Notes: a model not told the origin generated them from the sequence alone. Positions 42,804 to 55,355 are shown, counted from the first letter of the stretch. The stretch: DNA of 64,000 bases from Ramazzottius varieornatus (GCA_001949185.1 BDGG01000021.1:26079-90078); one strand, 5' to 3'. Numbers and translations are program-made.

Positions 42804-44975
42804 TCATCTCGAAAGGTTTGGGCGAGAGTACTGAAGAGAAAGCACACAAAAGTTGTCATCTGAGTAGCTGGTTAGGAACAATCCAAAGGAGGTTGGCGTA
42901 CTGACCGACAGCAAAGGCTGGTTCCGTGCTTGTGTGGTGCTGCTTGAGACGGTGAAATGCTGCATGATGGTTGTGAAGAAGATGAAGACCTCCATTCGCG
43001 CCAAGGGTTTACCCAAGCACGCTCTTTGCCCTGCAATTCGATCGGAAGACTTGTCGCGCTTGCTCCGTCACTCGATATTCCATCTATTTAGACAAACTCA
43101 CCGACAGAAAATGGCTGCACTTTCTCAACCCAGCTTTTGATAAGTCGGCCATTCTTGTCCAAGAATCGTTCCGGCCGGAACACTTCAGGATCGCCCCACA
43201 CTTGGGCGTTCATCGAGTGGAAACACATCAAGGGCCAGACTTCCGTACCTGCACACAAACAAAGCTTTGGATCATACAGCTGACATCGGCAATGGCCCAT
43301 GCAAGAATGGCTGTACGGTGCCTTTGGGTATGGTGTATCCATCGAACTGCACATCTTCCGTGGCGCATTGGGGAGCACCGAATGGAAGGAAAGAGGTGAT
43401 GCGGAAGACCTCCGTCATGACGGCTTCAGTGTACGGCATGTTGGACAGATCCGCTACGACGGGCGGTCGGGATGGTCCAATCACTGAAACAATCTCTCTC
43501 TGCAGCTTTTCCTGTACTTGCGGCTTTAGGATCATGTAGACCAAGGCCCAGCGTAAAAAAGTTGTCGTTGTCTCAAAACCAGCTACAAAAATAATACTTT
43601 GAATAATATAAAGGCACAACAACAACTTTTGAAATAAGTTTGACAAGAAGCAAGACAATACGTATAAACAAAATAATACAAGGACATATGAAGGTCAGTT
43701 TTGAGCCAAGATGTCGATGTTGACTCCCTACCGACAAAGGTCCGATAGGTTTCGGATAAGTTGTTCGTCAGTAAAGGTTCCCTCATTCCCTGAAGCATTT
43801 CTCCGAATCTCTTGCTCACAGAAATACGCATCAACGTAGTCACGCGGGTGGTTCGGATCGAAGGTCTCTTTGTGTTCCGCAATCAACTGGCGCATAGAAT
43901 CCTGGGTTTGCGAAAGGCGCTCTTGGATGTCTCGAAACTTCCGAGCAAACGGAGGATAGATGAAACGCAGCCAAGGCCAGATTTCCAGTTCGACGTCACT
44001 CGTCAGCTCCATGATATTCTTGGTCACATTGTCGGCAAACTGGCTGAAACGCTGGTCGTCCACTCTGTCCACTCTGACGCTGAACAGCATGAACGATATC
44101 ACGTTGGCCACTTTAAGCAACAGCAAAGCAGAAATATATTCACTGTACCAGAGCAATCTAATTTGGGAGGGCGCCAAGCGAAAATGACGCACGTTCTCAG
44201 TCTTAATGGCTGAGGATGTGCGCCACTATTCGTCTGCCGCTCTCCCAGTGAACCACTTTGCAGAGATGTGCAGTTAGAAACATACTGTACCGGACGTCGC
44301 CAGAGTTAACTCAGGCTCGAAGCCGGTGCCCCGTTGTTCCTGTTGTTCTCGGAGTTTCGCCACTAGAAACTTCGCTTCCTGTTGAATCCGCTCTTCTCCG
44401 CCGGGTTTCCCGAAGCCTACCAGAAAACAATTGTCCATACTTTTCTTTCAGACAAAACAAATGTAGAACGTTCATGTGGACGCAAGAATCTCACCGAAAG
44501 TGCGCAACGCTTGCACGGAAAACTGACGATGTTCCTGCCACAAGTCCCCGTTGCCCAAGACGATGCCTGTAGAAAATAAAATATGCCGCCGACCGAACAT
44601 GCAACTCTCAGGTGAGAGGGTCAAATTACTTTCAGACAGATCGCCTTGGAGTTTGTGGAGGATACCCAGATGGCACCTGTCATTGAACTTTTCATCCTTG
44701 AAGAGTCTTCGAATGGTGTCCATATCGCTGGCTGCGACGCAAAACCTTTCGCCCAGATGGAAGCTGAACAACTTGCCGTACTTGGAGGCCCATCGTTGAA
44801 GCGTCGGAACTGGACGACCATAGTCCACATCGATGGTCCCAATGAGCGGATAGGCAGCTGGCCCAGGAGGAATACGCCCCTTCCATCGATCAAGCGTACG
44901 CTGGAAGTACACCCGGAAACGATACAGAAAAAGAAGAACAAGCGCGGTGAGAAGCCATATCAACGCGGAAGCCAT
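42804..44975 (-). CDS. Cytochrome P450, CYP2-clan type
   Basis: Seven exons on the minus strand: 44975-44630, 44566-44495, 44416-44291, 44110 to about 43736, 43582-43322, 43248-43102 and 43030-42804. With the fourth exon ending at 43736 the frame closes at 517 residues. The N-terminal anchor (SALIWLLTALVLLFLYRF) leads to the hinge IPPGPAAYPLIG. Other marks are WQEHRQFSVQAL, the I-helix GFETTTTFLRW, FRPERFLD and the haem-binding FSVGQRACLG. It should be an ER mono-oxygenase of unknown substrate. Two oddities: the region before the fourth donor is 2 nt shorter than in the sister gene, so only a weak donor (T|gtcggt) keeps the frame, and the fifth donor is GC (AAAG|gcaccg). The pseudogene at 35.9-38.4 kb is its tandem relative. 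Confidence 0.88.
44180..44262. repeat. AAGTGGCGCA hairpin repeat (P450 intron 3)
   Basis: AAATGACGCACGTTCTCAG and CTGAGGATGTGCGCCACTA form a diverged hairpin in the intron 44111-44290. Confidence 0.55.
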
Positions 44976-45272
44976 TTTTCCTTCGCCAAGTTATGTGGAC
45001 TTCAACGACATGCAAAGGGAGACTTTATAAGAGGCGAACCTGCCTTCGCCCCAGTCGTCTGACGGTTTCTGCATGCGAAGCTTGCAAACACCGGCGTGTA
45101 TATGTACTGTGTACACTCGGAGAGTTTTATCGGAGTAAGATATAACCAACAAGACCTTGAGCATTGTCAGACTGAGACAAGCAGTCTGATCAGTATTCCA
45201 CACCCATCTCGGAGCCGCAAACATTTCCACAACTATCTTGACTACCAGCGAGCTCGAGATCATCTTACAATC

Positions 45273-46770
45273 CTATCTGAGTCTAACGACATTCGGTAAG
45301 GCCACGCCGTCCAGGTCTTTAATTTTGTTTCCACTCAAGTCGGCGTACCTGACCGTTCGATTCCTCAAGGTTGAAACAATACCCATTCCATTCTGATAAA
45401 GCTTCACCGTACCCAAATACTGAAATGAGAAAAGGCATTCGGAGAGGTCATGATAAGATGCAAACTGCGCTACGCGGTGCCCTTCAATCCGTGCTGCCTG
45501 CCTTTTGGGATTCTTTTAAATTCCGTATCAGGTGTTTCAGTATGACTTGTCCGTTTTTGGCGGATGACTTTCAAATTTTTTTCTGACTTCACCGTCTGAC
45601 TTTTCAATTCTAAAAAATATTCTAAAGTAGAAACAGGCCCTCCTTGTTTTTTGTATACACGAGGAAATACCATACGATCAGACTGAGAAGAATAACTGGG
45701 GCAGAAGAAGTAGCAGGAAGTTTTCGCTCGCACCTCTTTCTTTGTTTTATTTTCTTGATAAACGTAATTTAGCAAAGGAAACGATTTGGTATTCCAAATG
45801 CCCAGATGTTATGTCATCTGACCACCTTCAGAAAGCTCTTGATTCTGACTTTTACAAATTTTAGAAAACATTTTTCGAGAATTCCCCGGAAAAACCGTCC
45901 TGTGTTATGCGCCACTTTAGTGAGGTTGGCAAGTTTAAATACTTTTCAACTTCTTGGCTTATCAAAAGCTGTTGACTGTAGTACCAGTACGTATCTCAAA
46001 CTGATAGATACCTATATGCGAAGCCGGGTCTGGATCGGATTCTCCTTGACTTTGGGAGAAGCCGCCTTTCGTCTGCGGGTTTCATCATCCTTCCCACCTG
46101 ACCATCTTTCGTATCAAACTGTTCTGTAACCGTTGTGAATATGTAAATCTGTTCTGTTCTGTAAATTTGTAACCGGGCGTGTGAGAGTAGTGAGTATGAG
46201 TCTATGTTTGCGAAGTTTCAGAAGTTTTTGAAAGCGCACGCTTGGAAAAGAAAAATTAGTTTACCCTGGGTCAGGAATTTTTCAAAATTTCAGCACTGAC
46301 AAAATTATTTTTGCTTGGTTCCTGCAGCGATAGATCTGATTGTTTTGCAACGAATTTGAAGGTCACGACTTGGTACTATGTTGCTGAGAAAAAAAATGGG
46401 AGAGATATCCCGGTTCACTTGGGAGAAAAAAAATCCAAAGTCAGGCGCGAAGAAAACGGACAAGTCAAACTGAAACACATGATACATAGAAGGATGCGTA
46501 CCACAGCAGTGCGCTTTGCTGATAGTCCATGTTATCGCTTACCCATCTTACCGGCAAGTCCTGCAAAGACGATAAATCCAGCAGATAGTTATTGCCGAAC
46601 TTGACTGGACGTAGGTTGTGAAAGTTTGCGACTTGGCCAATATCAATCGGTTTCTTGTGTACAGCTGAGTAGACCGATGGGAAGACCCGCAGCTTGCTTT
46701 CTCGGTGACGCTTCAAAGTTTGTTCAATCTTTAAGACAGTGAGAGAGAGGCTTGACCAGTCAACTTTCAT
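45273..46770 (-). CDS. Leucine-rich-repeat gene, partial model
   Basis: Two exon-like blocks on the minus strand carry LRR-type sequence. The block 46770-46552 starts at an ATG and ends at a good donor (CTTGCCG|gtaaga); it contains FHNLRPVKFGNNYLLDLSSL. The block 45419-45273 follows an acceptor (catttcag), contains YADLSGNKIKDLDG and ends in TAG. Both end or begin in phase 0. At least one middle exon seems to be missing between them, and no signal peptide was found. LRR proteins are protein-binding scaffolds of many kinds, so no function is assigned. Confidence 0.38.
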
Positions 46771-46811
46771 CCTCTACCTGCACAGGATCATTGCGCTTCA
46801 TCATCATCACG

Positions 46812-46996
46812 GAGAACCTTAATTTACGTAAAGTCATATAGAAGTCATTACGAGAAGCTATCACGGACTTCCGTCAAGAGCTCCTAAATGAGTGATTCCA
46901 CTTCTCCTGTCATAACCGACTCGAAATGATCGAAAGTAGAATCACTCATTACGGAGCTCCTGACGGAGGTCCGTAATGGTTCTCCGTGATGAAGTG
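46812..46996. repeat. Foldback element
   Basis: CACGGAGAACC and CTTCCGTCAAGAGCTCC near the left recur inverted as GGTTCTCCGTG and GGAGCTCCTGACGGAGG on the right. ATGAGTGATTC/GAATCACTCAT forms the inner pair. The whole is an imperfect palindrome of about 185 bp. Confidence 0.6.
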
Positions 46997-47350
46997 GAAT
47001 CGCTGTATTAGCATGCCGCGTGTCCCCGGTCGCTCTCTCCGAAATGCCGATCCGGAATAACCCAACCAACTTCGTAATTGTATATCTCGAAACCTACAAA
47101 ATTTCCAAGTCTATTTTGCCGATTAATATGTAGAGGACGCGTGGAACTATATCCGCTGACCGTCTTGAATTTGTGGTTGTCGAACTCTTTCTGGAAAGTA
47201 ATGTCTTCTTAATCGCCTTTCTGTTGCTCCAGCAGAGTCTTTATCTGAAGACCGGGTGTCCCGGTGTTCCGGTGTTTAATCTTCGTTGACTACTGTGGGC
47301 TTTACTGGACGAGCGCGGAAGTGACTTTGCCGGAACTGAGGCACTCGTAA

Positions 47351-47499
47351 TTCGCATCACTGACGAGCTGCTGAACATCGTGTTGCACAAAGGTGATTTG
47401 CTTGATTGCTGCCAGAACATATGGTTGATCAGTTGATGTGCACTACTATCAGTTTGTGCAGCACGGTGTTCAGCAGCTCGTCAGTGATTCGGATGCGAC
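47351..47499. repeat. Foldback element
   Basis: ATCACTGACGAGCTGCTGAA near 47356 is inverted at TTCAGCAGCTCGTCAGTGAT near 47470, extending through CATCGTGTTGCAC on the inner side with a few mismatches. No coding is seen. Confidence 0.7.
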
Positions 47500-48012
47500 T
47501 CGAATCTGAATGCCCCCAAATGATCCCCCAAAAGAAGTCAGAAAAAAATTGAGATGGCAGGAAGGAGAGGAAGGCCGGATGTATCCGCGGCAAGCAGAGG
47601 ATTTCCAGCGCCCAGCTTGTTATATATAGGCCTTGTTGGTGTTGTGGTCAGCGGCTGCTGTGGCTCCTCCAATGCAGGAGCTGTAGGAAGAAAACCGGTG
47701 AAAGTGTGGTTCATGTTTGAGGAGGGTCCTAACGGCTTGGCTGAAGGGCAAATGAGTAAAGGTAACGACATTAAACTGGAATAGGGAAGATCAGGTGAAT
47801 GCAGGACTTCACGAAGGTGGCGGAAGTTCGGGAAGGCTCTGATGGGACAGACAGAATGGCCAGTTGGCGGAAGAGTTACCGACTGGTGGGACCCGGCTTT
47901 GCTGTGACGTAAGTGGAGGAATGGAAGAATCGGCGTTGATGGAGACATCACGATAGAGGATTGTTTGTTCGGAGGGGGTGTTTTCTTGAATTCGCAAGAG
48001 TGGAGAAGACTG

Positions 48013-50340
48013 ACGAGGGGATTATGCCTGTCCCCTCTTTTTGGTCAAACTGTCCTGGCGGAACAAGAGAGGAGAGTCTCTTCTAGGATCTGAGCCAGTG
48101 AGCTAAATCCCGCGTCGATCCTTGAACAAACTACAGGGACTCGGAAGTCAAGTCAGAAATTTATGCCAATAATGTAGAAACGTGATGACTTGTAGACCTA
48201 ACAAACAAACCCTGAAACCCATCAGTAAACAAACTTGTCACGGCAAATAGATAGTACAGAAATGATGAGCGTCATAAAAGTGATGGAAGCAAAGACGGGC
48301 CTTGCACCACCCGCAAACCAGAAGAACAATGTCTGCAGTTCTCGTGCAGACAACTGCCTTTCAGCTTATCAAACATAAACTTGGCTGGATTAACATACAT
48401 GAAACGTTCGTCGGTATATCCCGACTTATGCCAAGCTTCAGCTATCAAATTTTCGAACCTGGGCGACTGAAACTGTTGATACAGCAAAGAGCGTAATCTC
48501 AAAATCACATCGAGACGATGCACTTGAACGGGTAAATCGTGCAAAAAGACAAAGTCGGATATCTTCTTGAAGCAGCCTTTGTACATCCTAATGCATAACA
48601 CATGCAGCGGTTGAATTTGACCGGTAACTTTCGGAGGGATGGTCAGCATTTCGTACTCCAGCTCTTCCGGTTTCAGTTCAATCACAGAATCTTGATCGGT
48701 GAAGATCTTCCACGAGCCGGCCAAGAAACTGCACCGCTCTTCCATATGAGAGAAAAGAACTTTTTCTGACCACTCTAAGTAGAGCTTCTTGGTCATCTTC
48801 CCGGATGGCGAAGCAGTGACATACAGATTATCAGCCTTGAACATCGTTCTCGACACGATTGGACTAACACTCCTTTCTCTTCCTTCAGCGTTAGGAAAAG
48901 AACAGGAAGAAACTTACGCCTGCCCGGGGAGACCGCCATCATCACAGTGTAGCTATGTGTCATGGAATTCTCCGACTGGGTGATCGCTTCCACGTGTTTT
49001 ACTCCAGCCGTTTCCGAAGTTCTTCCTGGTCTCATTTCATATTCAAAGCCTGACTGATCCGCATTCCACAGACAGTCTAACCCGTACTCTGCGATCCTTG
49101 ATCTAACGAGCGCAACGCAGGCTTCAGCACTTTCCTTGACGTGAGGCGCTTTTTGTATGGATTTCTTGGTGACGAACTTGGTTATTTTCCGGTCAACGAT
49201 CCCATAATATCTAGAAGATATTAATTTCGCTTTTGAAGGAAATCGAAGCACAAAAAACTGTTGGTACCGTTTGAGTTTTCCGATCAGTCTGGGGAAGCAG
49301 TGAAACCGGCCAAGTTTACCGTTTCGTTCGCAGTGAGAGCCCATCGACGTAAGTCCAAATCCTTGACCATTTGCTTTTTCCTTCTAGCGAGGCAGAACTG
49401 CTTACCGACATCCAAACGTAAAGCCTTCAACTAGTCCAGCCTGGAACCGCCTTCCACTACCTGCTTTTCCCAGTCGTACAGCTGCCGTATGCTGGTTACT
49501 TTACCAAAACTTCTCTGAACAGTGGTCAACGTGAGACGCTTCTTCTTCACGGCGTTTCTCCAGTATGTAGCCTCACGTTTTTTGTACTCCAAGTTGACCA
49601 ACTGATCCACTGGAAGCTTGGGGTTAGGAAGTCGTGGGATGTATAGCTCATGGGAAGAAGGTTCAGTTCCGCTGGAAACAGGCTCAAGCAGTCTATCAGG
49701 TTCCGTAACGTCGAAGTCAGCTTCACTCCGGCCATTCAGCAGGTTGCACTGGACAACAGATGCTTCGCAATCTGCAAACGACTCGACGCGGATCTGCAGA
49801 TCATACTGGAGGTCTTCTTCAACGGCATACACAGGAGTAACACTTTGGGTGATCTTCGAGTCGATGAAATCTAGGAAAGATTACGAATCAAATTAGTAAC
49901 TTTTTTGTTTTTGAGCTCCCGTGCACAGCAAGATTACCTTTAACTATGTCCTTGAACTGGCTGTCAGCTTCGCTTGGAAAATCGTCGATACGGTAGAGCA
50001 GTTTGTAGTCCCATTCCAGCAGCTTGATAACATTCAACAAGTTGATGGATTCCATTTCACAGAAGCGCAGGAATGAATGAGCAAATGAGAGCAGATTGAA
50101 AAACAACAGAAAACTTGATGAGCAGGAAGCACAGGCTCAATCAACAACCGAATCAACCATCGAACAATCAAGTCTTGATCGTTCATTACTCTGCCTATTT
50201 ACCGCCCTAATTTCGACGTCACTCCCTAGTCCCTGTAGTTTGTTCCAGGATCGACGCGGGATTTAGCTCACTGGCTCAGATCCTCGTTCCGCCACGACAG
50301 TTTGACCAAAAAGAGGTGGGGACAGGCATAGTCCCCTCGT
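48013..50340. mobile_element. Pogo/Tigger-like DNA transposon with long inverted repeats
   Basis: Inverted repeats of roughly 130-170 bp flank the element, starting ACGAGGGGATTATGCCTGTC at 48013 and ending with the near-exact inverse at 50340. They share CTGAGCCAGTGAGCTAAATC and the GATCGACGCGGGATTTAG region. A minus-strand transposase lies between them. The outermost base and target duplication are not clear: I see no TA at the present boundaries, so the ends are approximate. Confidence 0.78.
48272..50049 (-). pseudogene. DDE transposase of the pogo/Tigger-like element
   Basis: Minus-strand blocks: 50049-49940 (starts MESINLLNVIKLLEWDYK, ends at a gtaatc donor), then about 49872-49431, 49344-48793 and 48856-48272. 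The third block contains DCLWNADQSGFEYEMRPGRT, the usual first catalytic Asp context of DDE_1 transposases. The last contains IPPKVTGQIQPLHVLCIRMY, which matches the PxxTxxxQPLDV region before the final catalytic residues. The frame changes near 48.8 kb, and TAG at about 49433 falls before the next block. Either introns or decay separate the blocks; I favour a damaged copy. Family membership is from motif order. Confidence 0.72.
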
Positions 50341-51029
50341 GAAGAAGGCAAAGCAACAGACGGTCCAGTAGAGATACTGGGTAGCAGCGTCGAGTCGGGA
50401 ATATCACAGACGAAACTTAATGCGTCGTATGAGCAGGGCAGTGATGGGCAGACGGGCGTCAGGAGGGCGTTCGTTCAACCGGTGGAAGCCTCCGACGACG
50501 TAGTGTAGGTATTGGTCAGCGGTGAAGTCGGCAGCTATGGCGCTGCGCAATAGCCAATATGGCAAAAAATTGGTTCCCGTATGTAGTGCCCATCATGTGA
50601 CTACAGGTTAGCAGGCGGCTTGGTTCATTTGGGCAAATTCGATATCGCGTACGGAACGGCTCCATGGGTGTAACGTACGTACACGGCTTACGCATCGGCT
50701 CAAACCGTTACGTCAGGTTCAACATTGCCGTTTCCCAGCTGTTTGTCATATTCGAATGTTCCAGCCCTATGGCTGGAAGTCGGACAGGCCACGCTCTTGC
50801 TTTCAGATAACTTGGAGAAATTTTTTCAGTTTTCCGGAAAGGTCTTGCATCTCCGACATTGATTAAAAATCAGCCCAAGGACTTGGCTAGACCAAAAGCC
50901 ATTAAAAGCCATTAAAAGTACAAACTCTTGGTTTGGACCAAACTTCGCAATTTTTTCCATGAGGAGGGGTTTCTCGGCAAAATGGTCAAATTCGACAATG
51001 TTAAATCGTGTTCAAAGTGGTTTGACTTT

Positions 51030-51076
51030 CTTGCGATCTGTTCGTGATTTTTTTTTCAACACGAACAGATCGCAAG
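51030..51076. repeat. Perfect 17-bp-arm hairpin
   Basis: CTTGCGATCTGTTCGTG and its exact inverse CACGAACAGATCGCAAG are separated by 13 bp rich in T. Confidence 0.85.
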
Positions 51077-51077
51077 G

Positions 51078-51224
51078 TACTGCAAAAATTCGCTGCGTCC
51101 GCGCTGTACGTACGCCGCCGTATACGTACGTAATGATGCGCTCCCGTAGGGGGTTGAGCCGGACCGGGGCTGTACTTCACGTGTACGATGACGTACTGCG
51201 CGGACGCAGCGAAATTTTACAGTA
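51078..51224. repeat. Terminal-inverted-repeat MITE
   Basis: TACTGCAAAAATTCGCTGCG at 51078 is inverted at 51224 (CGCAGCGAAATTTTACAGTA). About 31-bp arms carry few mismatches, with TA at both outer edges. It abuts the hairpin just upstream. Confidence 0.78.
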
Positions 51225-52801
51225 GTTATACCCAGACCAAAATCAAATCAAGGATGGATTGTCAAACAGGGAGTTCCAGAGAACCTGTTTCATTCGTGGC
51301 GTGAAGTCTTCCTCACCGGAAGACATGCCAATCAACGTTTTCAACCAATGCATGCAAATGAACTATGTCTCTTTGGGGAGAGCTTGAAAAGCTGAACGAA
51401 ATCTGTGAAGGACCGAAAGGAGAACCAGCACTTTGACTTTCTTCTGCGCTAAAGTTCCAGGTCATAGCAAGTTGGAGTGTTCACCCTGTAAACCGACAGC
51501 AGATGAACAATGAAAAATACAAAAGGTGTCCAACGGATGTGTAGAAATACATCCTGTAACAGCCAACTTGTCTCCTCCCATTTTTTAAACTCGTTTAAAC
51601 TCACCATCAAATTATCGTGTCTAACTATCCATGCAGAAAAGCTAGCGCAACTTCTAAGCTACTGATTACTGTTGTAGTTTGCCTGTTTGTTGTTTCAGTG
51701 TTGGTCGGAAAAATGTTGATTACGTGCGGCTAGTGATCGGGACAATTGTCAACTTTTTTGACGAAAATTAAATTCGGCAGAGTCCAGAATGAGCATCCCT
51801 CTACAAACTATAACACATTATGTTTAAATTACAGTTCTCTATCGATTCACATCAGCGCTTTAATTTATTTTGATCAGAACAATGTTTTAAAAAACTAATA
51901 TTCAAATCGGAAAATGACGAAAAATTCGGGTCAAAAATAGTTTTGGGTTTTGTCCCATTCGAATTTTGGTGATAGTTCCGGATGAGCTTGTTAGATCTCA
52001 AATACCTTGTGTTCTTCGAAAGTAGATGATCTGGGCTATCGAGCAACCACAAAGGCTAATGGTAGAACTGTTTGAGAAAGGCACACCAGTTTTTGAATAA
52101 AGGAGGGACAGGTTGGCTGTTACAGTCTGTACAATCCGACTACAGAAACACCGGACTGCGTCGGGATGCGCGACGGACTTCGATGATAAGGAGGTAATAC
52201 TTCTCGTGTAGCGGCACGAGAAACGAACGGATAAAATCTTGTTTGCCCCACCGACATGAAACATGATCGAGGAGAATCTAGGCTTTGTTCAGAGAGAATA
52301 GACGTACTGATAAGAAACCCGGTATCGAGTGCGAAAGCCACTGATGCATAACGAAATGAAAGCAGCGTAAACAGTGTGATGGTTGGAGGAGGAGGAAGGA
52401 AAAGAATTTGTGGCGCCCCGAGGAGCCAGTGGTCAGCACATGCTAACCAAAATCAAACTCGGTTCAATTTTAATTCAACCAATGTTTAATCTCATTTCTG
52501 TCGCTCCAGCAATGTATGGAGACCGTGTGTCCGGATGTTTAATCTCCGTTCGAACAATCATCTCCTTTCTGTTACTGGAAAGCTGATTCAGTACACGAAG
52601 AACACGCTAACAAACTTGCAAGCAGTAGCAATTAAGGTCCAATAAAATCTCATTAAAATGAGCGCTACGGAATATCATATCTTTGTAACAGCACAAGAAA
52701 TTCTTTAACACCTGCCTCGTTGACGACCGTTTCGTTGTCGGCACGGTTTACAAACCGAGTAGTTTGTAACGTATAAGATTGATATGGAGCGAGTAAAATG
52801 A

Positions 52802-52881
52802 CATACTGTACCAGCTACGCTTGCGTTTACACAAAACTATGTTTTGGGCGAACGCGAACGTAGTTGGTACAGTCAGGTATG
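52802..52881. repeat. Short foldback element
   Basis: CATACTGTACCAGCTACGCT and AGTTGGTACAGTCAGGTATG are imperfect inverted arms of about 27-30 bp around a short AT-rich loop. Confidence 0.6.
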
Positions 52882-53253
52882 TCTGCAATCGTCCTCCAGA
52901 CAGATGAAGATACGGGTTACAATTAAAATTAGCTTGCAAAATGACCATACTGACGAAGTTTTCTAAAACTGTCCCACGTAAATCAGTCGGATGTTAGATT
53001 TTCGGCGAAAAATGCTCAACACTACCACAGATTTTCGGCTTGTAAAAGTTGCAATTACATTCTACATTTACATTACAACTTCCCGGTGGTTGCAATGCCG
53101 TGTAAAACTGTAATTCTAATGTAAACTGTAACGTAACGTAAAATGTAAGGCTCATGATTAGACTTGAATACACTATTTTTTGCCGTTCAACAAAATCAAC
53201 AAAAGGCATTCAGTTAGAGTTTCATGCGACACCCTACAGAACAGTTTGAGTGT

Positions 53254-53959
53254 AGCAAATCTAGTGGTGCTCGGAGAGGTCAAAGGTCATTATAAAAGTG
53301 AGGCAACGGCATTCTGACCTCTTTGATTAAGGATCCATTAACTAGGCCACAATAATGCATTAATTGAAAAAATTCTCGTAATTGCGGGCAGTGAGATGGA
53401 ATTCAAATTCCACATTCGCACCGCGTGTGCGCGAGGCCTATCCATCACGAAAGGTGCTGTGTGCGCGAGATAAGGCTGCGTTTTATCTCAACTTCTGGAC
53501 TTTCATTCGATCAAACAGCGACTGTTTCAATCAGCCTTCCACAGTAATCAACGATCACACAGGGTGTGGGTTTAACTCTAGCTTGCTGGAACAAACGAGA
53601 ATGATTGGAACATCAAACAAAAATTTCAGTCAGATGAATCGAACCAGGAAAATTTTCAGTTCTGAATAAGGATATATCAATTTGGTCTGAAACTTTTCCC
53701 AATTGTGGGTGTAATCTTCTAAGGACGACGATTCCGCACTGGGATTTAATCGAAAGGTTTCTAGAACACCATTACGTGCATGCATGTTATTTCAGCATTT
53801 TCTGGCGGTTAAATAACAGTTCAGAAAAGTAGCCAATCAGAATATAAGAGATGCGGTCTTAAGGTGACCATGGGTGTGACCGTAGGTTAAGCACTTGACC
53901 GTGACCCTGCTCCATTTTTATAGTGACCTTTGACCTCTCCGAGCACCACTGAGCAAATC
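53254..53959. mobile_element. hAT-type non-autonomous element with 8-bp target duplication
   Basis: The 8-bp direct repeat AGCAAATC (53254-53261 and 53952-53959) flanks a 690-bp element whose ends are inverted: TAGTGGTGCTCGGAGAGGTC on the left and the inverse of CAGTGGTGCTCGGAGAGGTC on the right. The match continues through AAAGGTCA. CAGTGGTG ends with 8-bp duplications are characteristic of hAT elements. The interior shows no transposase. It was probably mobilised by an hAT enzyme elsewhere. Confidence 0.9.
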
Positions 53960-54116
53960 TGTCGACCACGGTGCGAATGGACCTCGCTGGCGACTTCCAC
54001 GTTGGAAAGAATGCCGATTCATGACTTCGCTTTGCTACACGATACGCAACAAGAACGAATCAGCCTTTGACCCGCATTCTCACTTGTTATTTTAGCTTCG
54101 CCGAGTTTCCTATAGT

Positions 54117-54160
54117 CATACTTACGCACCTGACGGTATTATCAGATGCGCAAGTACGAA
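54117..54160. repeat. Short palindrome
   Basis: ACTTACGCACCTGA and TCAGATGCGCAAGT are inverted with one mismatch around GGTATTA. Confidence 0.55.
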
Positions 54161-55355
54161 ATTTTGGTTTTCGACTGATCATCTTTGAAACATTTACTCA
54201 ACTTTGTGTGGCGACTTTCTAAGTCTAACTTACGTTTGGTGTTAGACTCTTGTTAATTTAGCAAAACAGAAAACAGGTGGCTGCCACCATTCGAGAAAGA
54301 AAGAAAAATTGCGGAAGGAAAGGAGGACCTTCAAAACTGAGTCTCCTACAAAACTTTTTCTCTCTCGGCAGCGGCGGCCTGATCGAAAAAATGTTAGGTA
54401 GTTTAGTACCCCGTAACTTTTGCTATGTAACGAAGAAAACACGGTATGGAAAATCAGCCTGCAGAGTTTTAGAAAAAAGGTTTCGTAAAAAACCGGGTGG
54501 TGCGCAGCGTTGTCTGAGGTGCGCAAGTTTAGTGAGGTATTCGAATTCTGATTGTCATGGCTTTGACCGATCCTTCTGATGTTGTGGTCGGGGATACTGC
54601 TGATGATGTGTCTTATAACGCCACTCCAAGTTTGGAAAGGATCGATCGTCGAGTAGCCTTACAGAATACTCGGTTTCTCAAAAAACTTCTAGTTTTTCAG
54701 GGGTTAACTTGCAACTGGCTGACTTTCCGGAGAAAGCTTTCTAACCAAAACTTTTGCCTGCTTTAAAAAGTACATTCATCCTCCTCTTGTTCCTCATACA
54801 GCATGAATTTCTAGCCAACTCAGACGAAGAGCAGTGGTCAAAACAGTAAACTTGGCAAATTTTTCAAAAATTTGCGGTAAATTGAAACTTCCCTAGGAAA
54901 TGTCAGGAACAACTTCTGTAGTAAGTTTATTGCTTATTTAAGGGAAGACAGACGATGTATCGTCTTTACCAAATTAGGAGAGGAAAGGAGCCAGCGTTCC
55001 CGAGATATGAATATTCGAACTATGGGTAGAAAAAACCGAAATTTCATACGTGGGGACCTGATAATACCACAACTAGAGGTAATAATTCAACTTTGAAGAT
55101 GTGGGTACTATAGTAAATTTTATTTCCGGCTGCTTTCCATGGCAGCGCTCTATCCAAGTGCGAAAGGTCCACTAAACGTCGCAGTTCGGTCGGGCAGAGG
55201 TCACAGGGCGGATATTGGCATGTGCAATTTGTGCTATTCTAACGTGTAGTATACTTAACCGTAAACAGTTACCACTCGGTAAGGTGTAACAATGTAGATA
55301 TGAAGAGAAGAAGGGGGACAGTTTCTGGTGGTGTCACTTGACTGGGACTGATTTT

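Larger units (their letters stand above)
46771..48012. other. Intergenic, with two foldback elements
   Basis: The inverted repeats at about 46812-46996 and 47351-47499 account for most visible structure. No exon is supported. Confidence 0.45.
50341..55355. other. Five kilobases of repeat-rich DNA without supported genes
   Basis: Only palindromic elements (51.03-51.22, 52.80-52.88, 53.26-53.95 and 54.12-54.16 kb) and a half-copy of the GGCTAAAA MITE end (ATTTTAGCTTCGCCGAG, about 54092) are recognised. A 46-codon frame from an ATG at 54557 (MALTDPSDVVVGDTADDVSY) looks protein-like but has no supported partner exon. Confidence 0.5.

Noticed and set aside
45470-45775. Open frame between the two LRR blocks, considered as a middle LRR exon.
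   Set aside because: No leucine-repeat periodicity and no fitting acceptor and donor pair.
54557-54766. Protein-like frame beginning MALTDPSDVV.
   Set aside because: Only the first 46 codons look protein-like, no partner exon was found, and it sits in repeat-rich DNA. It could be a transposon fragment.
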